Below are positions 35,762-42,254 of a stretch of 52,123 nucleotides of DNA, one piece after another. Both the position numbers and the translations under genes were made by a program. Numbering within the stretch: the first letter of the stretch is position 1; each line of letters begins with the position of its first letter. The notes beneath the pieces were generated by a model. It ran no database searches. It had not been told where the DNA came from and was given only the letters and a program-made list of their open reading frames with translations. Source of the DNA: Clostridiales bacterium (GTDB lineage Bacteria; Bacillota; Clostridia; Lachnospirales; Lachnospiraceae); the NCBI GenBank assembly GCA_018372435.1, contig JAHAJA010000030.1, positions 1 through 52,123 of the forward strand. The letters are read 5' to 3'.

Positions 35762-35793
35762 GTTAGTATATACTAACAGTTGTTTGTTGTCAA
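35762..35793 (-). promoter_or_regulatory. Consensus promoter overlapped by a perfect 16-bp palindrome (ybaN-cydDC-like)
   Basis: Minus strand: TTGACA (35793-35788), 17-base spacer, TATACT (35770-35765). GTTAGTATATACTAAC (35762-35777) is perfectly palindromic and covers the -10. GTTAGT half-sites also recur just beside it. This is the layout of a repressor operator of the TetR or MarR type. No regulator gene is in the window. Confidence 0.72.
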
Positions 35794-35861
35794 TCATTAA
35801 TCTATAGGTTTTTGGCTATAATCAACCATATTGCCTTACTCTCTTAAGAAAAGAAAGAAAA

Positions 35862-35910
35862 AAGGGAATGTTACAGAATGATTAAAAAATCAATCTTGCA
35901 ACATTCCCTT
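35862..35910 (-). terminator. Intrinsic terminator of the pyr operon
   Basis: AAGGGAATGTT (35862-35872) pairs with AACATTCCCTT (35900-35910), with GATTaaaaaATC as a nested element in the loop. On the minus strand the stem is followed by TTTTTTCTTTC. Confidence 0.8.
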
Positions 35911-36023
35911 ACATTTTGTTGTAGAAAATGAATCTCAATACGATAAAAAGTACCTTTTACGTATCTAAACTGAACGATTCCGACCTAGATGAGGCACCTA
36001 TTTAAATCCATGAAAATATTCAA

Positions 36024-36176
36024 TTAGAATAGTATATCTGACTTTTTACTAAGTAGTCTACCACCATTAATAATAGTAGTAACACCTACTCCAATACCAA
36101 ATACAATAATGCATATACCTAATACTAAATTACTTGTGCCTACTGACTTCATAGTCTTATATATTCTTTCACTCAT
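36024..36176 (-). CDS. 50-residue single-span membrane protein
   Basis: The frame encodes MSERIYKTMKSVGTSNLVLG followed by a membrane helix (ICIIVFGIGVGVTTII) and a basic tail (NGGRLLSKKSDILF). GGAGG is 7 bases before the ATG; the ATG two codons earlier overlaps the binding site. It lies 28 bases after pyrE on the same strand and before the operon terminator, so it is probably co-transcribed. I recall short proteins of this pattern (MSE-x-YKTM...G...NG-LL) as common but uncharacterised in Lachnospiraceae. The TM protein may be a regulator or an assembly factor; unknown. Confidence 0.75.
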   Translation of the reverse strand: MSERIYKTMKSVGTSNLVLGICIIVFGIGVGVTTIINGGRLLSKKSDILF

Positions 36177-36204
36177 CTTCATTCCTCCAATCTATCAATA
36201 GAAG

Positions 36205-36882
36205 TTATTCCCTAACACCGTACTGCTCATAGTATGCATCAATTGCTTCTTTTAATGTATCATCAATGATAATTTTACCATTATACGGTTTATTATACAA
36301 GTGTTCTACAACTTCTTCCATGGTAACAATCGCTGTTGTTTTTAGACCATATGTCTCTTCTATCTCATGTAGTGCACTCTTCGTCCCTTGACCACGTTCC
36401 ATTCTATCAACAGATACCACAAGACCAAGTACATCTACATCACCTTGTGCTTTAATAATCGGTAAAGTTTCTTGGATAGAAGTACCTGCTGTAGTTACGT
36501 CTTCAATAATAACAACTTTATTCTTGTCCACAATAGGACTTCCAAGTAGGATACCCGTATCTCCATGATCCTTTACTTCTTTACGATTTGAACAATATCC
36601 GATATCTACGCCATAATGATCACTGATTGCCATAGTAGTAGCTACACTAAGAGGAATACCTTTATATGCAGGTCCAAAGAGAATATCAAAGTCAAATCCA
36701 AATTTACTTTCAATTGCTTTTGCATAATATTCACCTAATTTACGCAATTGTGCACCCTTACGGTAAAATCCAGTATTGACAAAGAAAGGAGTCTTTCTTC
36801 CACTCTTGGTAACAAAATCACCAAACTTTAATACTCCACAATCAACCATAAACTCAATAAACTCTTTCTTATATTGTTCCAT
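36205..36882 (-). CDS. pyrE: Orotate phosphoribosyltransferase
   Basis: 225 residues. It converts orotate and PRPP to OMP, the fifth step of UMP synthesis. The PRPP-binding loop is KVVIIEDVTTAGTSIQET (about 120-138). Other blocks are GPAYKGIPLSVATTMAI, FGFDFDILFGPAYKG, and CSNRKEVKDHGDTG with the catalytic Lys/His loop. This belongs to the longer PyrE group of clostridia and enterobacteria. CAGGAGGATATACA precedes the ATG. It follows the HTH-like gene by 17 bases. Confidence 0.95.
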   Translation of the reverse strand: MEQYKKEFIEFMVDCGVLKFGDFVTKSGRKTPFFVNTGFYRKGAQLRKLGEYYAKAIESKFGFDFDILFGPAYKGIPLSVATTMAISDHYGVDIGYCSNRKEVKDHGDTGILLGSPIVDKNKVVIIEDVTTAGTSIQETLPIIKAQGDVDVLGLVVSVDRMERGQGTKSALHEIEETYGLKTTAIVTMEEVVEHLYNKPYNGKIIIDDTLKEAIDAYYEQYGVRE

Positions 36883-36899
36883 TGTATATCCTCCTGTTA

Positions 36900-37172
36900 T
36901 TAGATGCTTTTTTGTTCCAATACAATTCGTTGAATACTCTTAACTGATAGAAAATACTTCTCAGATAAATCGTTGGTAGTTAAACCATTCATATAATCTA
37001 TATATATCTCTTGGTTTCTCGCCTTCGTCATTTCACGAAACCTAGTATTTTCACCCCATGATTTATAATTTTCCTTCTTACGAGGGATGTATATGCATTG
37101 TCCATCTGTGTACTTTTGAACAAGTTCTAAAACTTCTTTTGGTAATACTAATTCTGCCTTTATATAGCTCAC
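36900..37172 (-). CDS. CD3324-like small HTH protein
   Basis: About 90 residues. It has the family features SYIKAELVLPKEVLELVQKYTDGQCIYIPRKKENYKSWGENT, followed by a helix-turn-helix-like end (GLTTNDLSEKYFLSVKSIQRIVLEQ). Homologs are described as CD3324 or Mor-activator-like, and presumed to bind DNA. I place the start at the GTG (37172), 7 bases after GGAGG; an ATG five codons earlier lies in the Shine-Dalgarno, and the family start is (M)SYIKA. Position between pyrD and pyrE makes pyrimidine or nucleoside control thinkable, but none is shown. Confidence 0.82.
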   Translation of the reverse strand: MSYIKAELVLPKEVLELVQKYTDGQCIYIPRKKENYKSWGENTRFREMTKARNQEIYIDYMNGLTTNDLSEKYFLSVKSIQRIVLEQKSI

Positions 37173-37209
37173 TTGTGCTCCTCCCAAATACTATATTATC
37201 TTGGAATTG

Positions 37210-37254
37210 AGCAAAGGCTATTTTATTCTATATTTTTTTGCAATAGCCTTTGCT
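37210..37254. other. Hairpin between pyrD and the HTH gene
   Basis: AGCAAAGGCTATT (37210-37222) pairs perfectly with AATAGCCTTTGCT (37242-37254), loop 19, A-rich on the minus strand. There is no U-tract after it on the minus strand. It could slow or stabilise the transcript between the two genes. Confidence 0.6.
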
Positions 37255-37315
37255 ATGCACACATAACTTCCGTAGTCATATACAACCCTCCTTCAAGGTC
37301 AATCACATAATCAAC

Positions 37316-38218
37316 CTATTTTACACAACCAACTAGCGAATTAATATCTTCAATATTATTCTTCTTAAGATACTCTTCTAAACCTTGTACGATTTCCATT
37401 GTTGCCAATGGGTTCGCAAAATTGGCAGTACCTACTGATACAGCTGTCGCTCCTGCCATTATGAATTCCAAAGCATCTTCTACATTCATAATACCACCCA
37501 TTCCTATAATTGGCAAGTTTACTGCATTAGCAACTTGATAGACCATACGAATGGCAATTGGCTTAATAGCAGGGCCTGATAATCCACCAGTTTTATTCGC
37601 AAGCACGAAGTTTCTTCTATTCACATCAATCTTCATACCTGTAATCGTATTAATTAATGATAATACATCTGCACCACCAGCTTCTGCTGCTTTTGCAGTT
37701 TCTGTAATATCCGTAACGTTAGGACTTAACTTCATGATAATTGGCTGTTTTGCTACTTTCTTTACTGCACGGGTGATATCTTCTACGCTTTTTGGGTTTT
37801 GACCAAAAGCAATACCGCCTTCTTTTACGTTAGGACAAGATATATTAATTTCCAACATATCAACCGCTTCACCCGCTAATCGTTCTACGACTTCAACATA
37901 ATCGCTTGTTGATTTACCACATACATTTACTATAACTTTTGTATCGTATTTCTTAAGGAATGGTAGATCTCTATCAACGAACACGTCAATACCAGGATTT
38001 TGTAATCCTACTGCATTCAACATCCCGCCGTATGTTTCCGCAATTCTTGGAGTGGCATTACCCTCCCATGGTACATTTGCTACACCTTTCGTAACCACTG
38101 CACCCAAACGATTTAAATCAACGTAATCACTATATTCAATTCCAGATCCAAATGTACCAGAGGCAGTCATTACTGGATTATTAAGTTCAACACCAGCTAT
38201 GTTCACTTTTAGATTCAT
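37316..38218 (-). CDS. pyrD: Dihydroorotate dehydrogenase B, catalytic subunit
   Basis: 300 residues. It oxidises dihydroorotate to orotate with FMN, feeding electrons to PyrK and NAD+. Class-1B pattern: PVMTASGTFGSGIEY, GAVVTKGV, GLQNPGID, NISCPNVKEGGIAFGQNP with catalytic Cys, KLSPNVTDIT, and GMGGIMNVEDALEFIMAGATAVSVGTA. Its ATG overlaps the pyrK stop by one base, so the two subunits are coupled. Confidence 0.96.
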   Translation of the reverse strand: MNLKVNIAGVELNNPVMTASGTFGSGIEYSDYVDLNRLGAVVTKGVANVPWEGNATPRIAETYGGMLNAVGLQNPGIDVFVDRDLPFLKKYDTKVIVNVCGKSTSDYVEVVERLAGEAVDMLEINISCPNVKEGGIAFGQNPKSVEDITRAVKKVAKQPIIMKLSPNVTDITETAKAAEAGGADVLSLINTITGMKIDVNRRNFVLANKTGGLSGPAIKPIAIRMVYQVANAVNLPIIGMGGIMNVEDALEFIMAGATAVSVGTANFANPLATMEIVQGLEEYLKKNNIEDINSLVGCVK

Positions 38219-38985
38219 TATAGTTCTACCTCCTGCGCATAGAATACTGGACCGTCTTTACATATTCTTGTATTATGAACATGGGTATGATGATCAACCT
38301 CTTTTGTCTTACATACACAAGCAAGACATGCCCCGATACCACATGCCATTCTTTCTTCTAGAGAAAGTTGTGCTTTGATTCCATGTTCTAATGCATATGC
38401 CTTAATGCCACGTAACATTGGAGTTGGTCCACAAGCAAAGATAATATCTGCATCGATTACATGTTCACGAATTGCATCGATAACATTTCCTTTTATACCT
38501 TTACTACCATCTTCTGTCGCAACATATACTTCTCCATATGGTTCAAATTCTTTGTCCATGAATGTAACATCTCGATACCCTAATACAATGCTTTTCTCTA
38601 TATCAAGTTGTTTTGCTAACTCTAACATAGGAGGAATTCCAATTCCACCACCAATTAAGATTGCCTTTTTCCCTTCTAGGGTAAATCCATTGCCAAGTGG
38701 TCCCATTACCACCACTTCATCGCCTACTTTGTATGTAGCGATTTCCTTTGTTCCTTCACCAATTAAACGAAATACAAATCGTAATGTACCTTCGCTATGA
38801 TTAATTTCACAGATACTAATTGGCCTTGGTAATAGGCGACTTCCATCTTTACAATAGAAAGAAACAAATTGTCCTGGTTTTGAAGCCATCGCAATTTCTT
38901 CATCTTTGAGCCACATACTGACAATATCATCTTGTAACTTAACTACACTCGTTATCACGGCCGTATTTCTGAAATTCTCTGCCAC
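38218..38985 (-). CDS. pyrK: Dihydroorotate dehydrogenase B, FAD/2Fe-2S electron-transfer subunit
   Basis: 255 residues. The FAD domain holds RLLPRPISICEI; the NAD-binding part holds LIGGGIGIPPMLELAKQL. The C-terminal [2Fe-2S] site is CGIGACLACVCKT...ICKDGPVF, with all four Cys. The start is GTG at 38985 (VAEN read as MAEN), 9 bases after GAGG. It is first in pyrK-pyrD-HTH-pyrE. Confidence 0.95.
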   Translation of the reverse strand: MAENFRNTAVITSVVKLQDDIVSMWLKDEEIAMASKPGQFVSFYCKDGSRLLPRPISICEINHSEGTLRFVFRLIGEGTKEIATYKVGDEVVVMGPLGNGFTLEGKKAILIGGGIGIPPMLELAKQLDIEKSIVLGYRDVTFMDKEFEPYGEVYVATEDGSKGIKGNVIDAIREHVIDADIIFACGPTPMLRGIKAYALEHGIKAQLSLEERMACGIGACLACVCKTKEVDHHTHVHNTRICKDGPVFYAQEVEL

Positions 38986-39054
38986 TACATTGTACCTCTC
39001 TTTTCTGAAATCTAAGTATATAGTTTATAACTTTGCTTTTCTTTAATCTAAACT

Positions 39055-39083
39055 ATTCTAACAAATAAATTTTGGTATATCAA
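39055..39083 (-). promoter_or_regulatory. Sigma-A promoter of the pyrK operon
   Basis: On the minus strand TTGATA (39083-39078), a 17-base spacer and TAGAAT (39060-39055). I saw no PyrR-binding consensus or attenuator in the ~65-base leader. Confidence 0.6.
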
Positions 39084-39129
39084 CTATAATTTCTTCTATT
39101 TTTTTCCCATCAATTTCTATATTTAAAAC

Positions 39130-39175
39130 TAAAGGAGAAGCCTTTAGATATTATCTATCTAATGACCTCTCCTTA
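39130..39175 (-). terminator. Terminator after ilvE
   Basis: TAAAGGAGA (39130-39138) pairs with TCTCCTTA (39168-39175), with an inner stem TTAGATA/TATCTAA. On the minus strand it is followed by TTTTAAATATAG. It separates ilvE from the pyrK promoter. Confidence 0.6.
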
Positions 39176-39184
39176 ACATACTAC

Positions 39185-40255
39185 TTATTTAACCTCAACT
39201 GTCCAGTTGAAGGTATCTTCTATATCACCTAATTGAATACCAGTAATCGTATCATAGATTCTTTGGCTAAGTTCTCCAATTCCACCGTCACTAACTTGCA
39301 TTACATGATCTTCAAAACGAAGATGGCCTACTGGTGAGATAACTGCTGCTGTACCAGTACCGAATACTTCTTCTAACGAACCGTTATTAGAAGCTTCATA
39401 TAATTCATCTACAGAGATTTTTCTTTCTTCTACTGGTACGCCCCATGTTTTACATAATTCAATAACTGAATTTCTTGTAACACCTGGTAAGATACTACCA
39501 TTTAACTTAGGAGTAACTACTGTACCATTGATCTTGAAGAAGATATTCATGGCACCAACTTCTTCGATGTATTTTCGTTCAACACCATCAAGCCATAATA
39601 CCTGTGAATATCCATCATCATGTGCTTTCACTTGTGCAGCTAAAGAAGCAACATAGTTAGCTCCTGTCTTAGCTTCACCAACACCACCTTTAACAGCACG
39701 AACATATTCATCTTCAATCCAAATCTTAACTGGATTCAGACCTTCTGGATAATAAGCGCCAACTGGTGATAAGATAATAATGAACATATACGTATCCGAT
39801 GGACGAACACCAAGGAATGGATCAGTCGCGATAACAAATGGTCTAATATATAATGACGTCCCTGGTTTTGTTGGAATCCATGCTTCATCAGTCTTAACAA
39901 CCGCTTTAATTGCATCTAAGAAATCTTCTTCTGGAATCTCTGGAATACAGATTCTACGGTTTGTATTATTTGCTCTCTCAATATTCTTATCAGGACGAAA
40001 TAATAACGTTCTTCCATCTTCTGTCTTGTATGCCTTCAAACCTTCAAACATCTCTTGTCCATAATGGAATACCATAGCTGAAGGATCTAAGCTAAGTGGT
40101 GCATATGGTACGATTCTTGCATCGTGCCATCCTTTACCTGTTTCATAGTTCATAATAAACATATGATCTGTGAAGATTGTACCGAATTTTAAAGGATTGT
40201 CTTCCTTAGGCAATTCTTTTGGTGCAGTTGTTTTCTCATATCTGATATTTAACAT
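39185..40255 (-). CDS. ilvE: Branched-chain amino acid aminotransferase
   Basis: 356 residues of fold-type IV PLP transaminase, longer BCAT (eukaryote-like) subgroup. It converts the 2-keto acids of Val, Leu and Ile to the amino acids with glutamate. Landmarks: FHYGQEMFEGLKAY, RPDKNIERAN, GVGEAKTGANYVASL with the presumed PLP Lys, EVGAMNIFFKING, and GTGTAAVISPVG for the phosphate site. The start is the second ATG (40255), 7 bases after AAGGTG; the ATG two codons earlier is too close to it. It has its own promoter (40331-40359). Confidence 0.94.
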   Translation of the reverse strand: MLNIRYEKTTAPKELPKEDNPLKFGTIFTDHMFIMNYETGKGWHDARIVPYAPLSLDPSAMVFHYGQEMFEGLKAYKTEDGRTLLFRPDKNIERANNTNRRICIPEIPEEDFLDAIKAVVKTDEAWIPTKPGTSLYIRPFVIATDPFLGVRPSDTYMFIIILSPVGAYYPEGLNPVKIWIEDEYVRAVKGGVGEAKTGANYVASLAAQVKAHDDGYSQVLWLDGVERKYIEEVGAMNIFFKINGTVVTPKLNGSILPGVTRNSVIELCKTWGVPVEERKISVDELYEASNNGSLEEVFGTGTAAVISPVGHLRFEDHVMQVSDGGIGELSQRIYDTITGIQLGDIEDTFNWTVEVK

Positions 40256-40330
40256 AGTCATTCACCTTCCTAATTGTGATTTATCCGTCGTTATGCCAAT
40301 TCTGTACATGTTATGCGAATACTTTAGTAT

Positions 40331-40359
40331 ATATTAGTCTTCTTAAAATCGAAATTCAA
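40331..40359 (-). promoter_or_regulatory. Sigma-A promoter of ilvE
   Basis: On the minus strand TTGAAT (40359-40354), a 17-base spacer, TAATAT (40336-40331). The 75-base leader shows no T-box or peptide attenuator. Confidence 0.55.
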
Positions 40360-40426
40360 TAGTTTCCCAACATCTTTACGCATATCAATTGTTCATGGCT
40401 TATATTCATCATAGTTATGCGTTTAC

Positions 40427-40918
40427 TTATTTTTGTTTCTCGTACTTGATAAACCAGTACTCCAGGTCATAATACGTTTGCTCATCAGATTGTTCTGTAA
40501 TTTTCCACTCTGGCATCTCATCTAGATTTGGAAAATACGTATCTGCTTCATACGCATAATCAATCTTTGTTATATGTGCAACATCACAATATGGAAGCAT
40601 TTGATGATAGATCGAATCCCCACCAATTACAAAAACATCTTCAGTCTTATATTCCTTAACTAACTCTAAGGCTTCTTCTATACTACCTACAACTGTCGCT
40701 CCATCAACTTTATAATCTGCTTTTCTTGTTATGACAATATTCGTACGGTTTGGTAGTGGTTTGCATTGTGGAAAACTTTCTAGTGTTTTACGTCCCATAA
40801 TAATCACTTTTCCCGTGGTTTCTTGGCGAAAAAATCGTTGATCTGCAGGGATTCTAACAAGTAAATCATTCTTATTCCCAATAGCCCAATTCTTATCTAC
40901 TGCTACGATTAAATTCAT
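40427..40918 (-). CDS. folA: Dihydrofolate reductase
   Basis: 163 residues. It reduces dihydrofolate to tetrahydrofolate, regenerating what ThyA oxidises. Landmarks: MNLIVAVDKNWAIGNKNDLL, DQRFFRQETTGKVIIMGRKTLESFP, and VFVIGGDSIYHQMLPYCDVAHITKID. The start (40918) follows AAAGGA by 8 bases; an earlier in-frame ATG would add nine residues (MRNKERNKK) not seen in the family. A perfect 18-bp palindrome lies just before the ribosome binding site. thyA is upstream on the same strand. Confidence 0.95.
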   Translation of the reverse strand: MNLIVAVDKNWAIGNKNDLLVRIPADQRFFRQETTGKVIIMGRKTLESFPQCKPLPNRTNIVITRKADYKVDGATVVGSIEEALELVKEYKTEDVFVIGGDSIYHQMLPYCDVAHITKIDYAYEADTYFPNLDEMPEWKITEQSDEQTYYDLEYWFIKYEKQK

Positions 40919-40936
40919 TTTCTTGTTCCTTTCTTT

Positions 40937-40954
40937 GTTTCGCAATTGCGAAAC
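40937..40954. promoter_or_regulatory. 18-bp palindrome in the folA leader
   Basis: GTTTCGCAATTGCGAAAC is perfectly palindromic and lies 9-12 bases from the folA Shine-Dalgarno. As RNA it can form a 7-bp stem with loop AATT. Its right half (TTGCGAAACTC, 40946-40956) is also complementary to GAGTTTCGCAA at 41216-41226, next to the thyA stop. Confidence 0.6.
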
Positions 40955-41060
40955 TCAATTTTATCTTCGAAGCTTCTTTCTAACGTACTATAACACAAAA
41001 CACACTACTCCCCTAAGTACTTCTATGTGTGTATAGCAAGCTTGTACAATTGATACGGAA

Positions 41061-41122
41061 CCACCATCGATTCGGCATCCTGCCTCACCTCAGGCTGGCT
41101 CGGCCTCCATGCCTCGCCCTCC
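41061..41122. other. GC-rich intergenic island between thyA and folA
   Basis: The gap 40919-41260 holds no gene. Within it 62 bases (41061-41122) are about two-thirds G+C in an otherwise AT-rich region, with short inverted repeats (GGCAT...ATGCC; AGGCTGGCTCGGCCT). It does not look like a coding remnant. It may be a degenerate copy of a structured intergenic repeat. Confidence 0.5.
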
Positions 41123-41260
41123 TAATTTACTCATTACACACCAAGAAGTACTAAAGGTGCTCCGCTATTGTTTTTTAGTTATAATACGTCAGAAAGAAGC
41201 AGATGGACTCCTTGAGAGTTTCGCAAATCTCATGTTATCAGCGCTCCATTTTGTTAGCAA

Positions 41261-42106
41261 TTACACCGCAACTGGAATATTTTCAACCTTAGGTCCAGTT
41301 ACATAGTTATCAAGACGGAAGTCATCTACTGTAAATTGATAGAAGTCCTTAATCTCTGGGTTCATAAAGAAGGTTGGTGCATCATAAGTTGGTCTTGTTA
41401 TTAATTCTTCGATAATAGGTATATGACGATCATAGATATGAGCATCGGCGATTACATGAACTAATTCTCCAACTTCCATATCACATATCTGTGCTAACAT
41501 GTGAATAAGAACTGCATATTGGCATACATTCCAGTTGTTAGCTGCAAGTATATCTTGTGAACGTTGATTAAGTATGCCATTCAGATACATCTTACCATCT
41601 TTCTTCTTAGTTACATTGAAGGTCATGCTGTATGCACATGGATATAGATGCATCTCATGTAAATCCGCATGTACGTAGATATTCGTCATAATACGACGGC
41701 TATAAGGATTATTCTTGAGATCATAGATAACACGATCTACTTGATCCATCATTCCTTCCTTATATTGATGTTTTACTGACAACTGATATCCATACGCTTT
41801 TCCAATAGAACCTGTCTCATCCGCCCAACTATCCCATATCTTACTATTCAAATCATTAACATTGTTCGATTTCTTTTGCCAGATCCATAACATTTCGTCG
41901 ATACAACTCTTAATGGCTGTTCTACGTAGTGTTATAGCAGGAAATTCTTTCGATAAATCATAACGGTTAACAACTCCGAATTTTTTAATAGTATAAGCGA
42001 AAGAACCATCTTCCCATTTTGGACGAACCTTCTCTCCTTCTGTGCTCACGCCATTTTCTAATATATCTTTACACATATCTATAAATAAATTGTCCGCTAA
42101 ACTCAT
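41261..42106 (-). CDS. thyA: Thymidylate synthase, divergent ThyA
   Basis: 281 residues. It methylates dUMP to dTMP with methylene-THF. Conserved pieces: RRIMTNIYV (phosphate Arg pair), the active-site loop LYPCAYSMTFNV with the catalytic Cys, NQRSQDILAANNWNVCQYAVL, and HVIADAHIYDRHI. The residue after Cys is Ala-Tyr where most ThyA have His, which marks a divergent subgroup. The ATG at 42106 is 6 bases after GGAGG; the earlier in-frame ATG abuts it. It sits between nrdD and folA. Confidence 0.92.
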   Translation of the reverse strand: MSLADNLFIDMCKDILENGVSTEGEKVRPKWEDGSFAYTIKKFGVVNRYDLSKEFPAITLRRTAIKSCIDEMLWIWQKKSNNVNDLNSKIWDSWADETGSIGKAYGYQLSVKHQYKEGMMDQVDRVIYDLKNNPYSRRIMTNIYVHADLHEMHLYPCAYSMTFNVTKKKDGKMYLNGILNQRSQDILAANNWNVCQYAVLIHMLAQICDMEVGELVHVIADAHIYDRHIPIIEELITRPTYDAPTFFMNPEIKDFYQFTVDDFRLDNYVTGPKVENIPVAV

Positions 42107-42212
42107 TTGCATCCTCCTTAATTACTCTAATTATAACTATTTGATATTACCTTCTGCTTAAAGTCCTCTAATTATTCTAAAGTATCTATCTACAAAATAC
42201 AAGTACTAAAAA

Positions 42213-42248
42213 AACAGGCTTTTGCAATTAAATCTACAAAAGCCTGTT
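42213..42248 (-). terminator. Intrinsic terminator of nrdD
   Basis: AACAGGCTTTTG (42213-42224) pairs with CAAAAGCCTGTT (42237-42248), loop 12. On the minus strand it is followed by TTTTTTTAG. It starts 7 bases after the nrdD stop. Confidence 0.92.
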
Positions 42249-42254
42249 CGTCTC

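Noticed and set aside
38375..38800. 141-codon plus-strand open frame
   Set aside because: Antisense of pyrK; the composition is that of a reversed coding strand.
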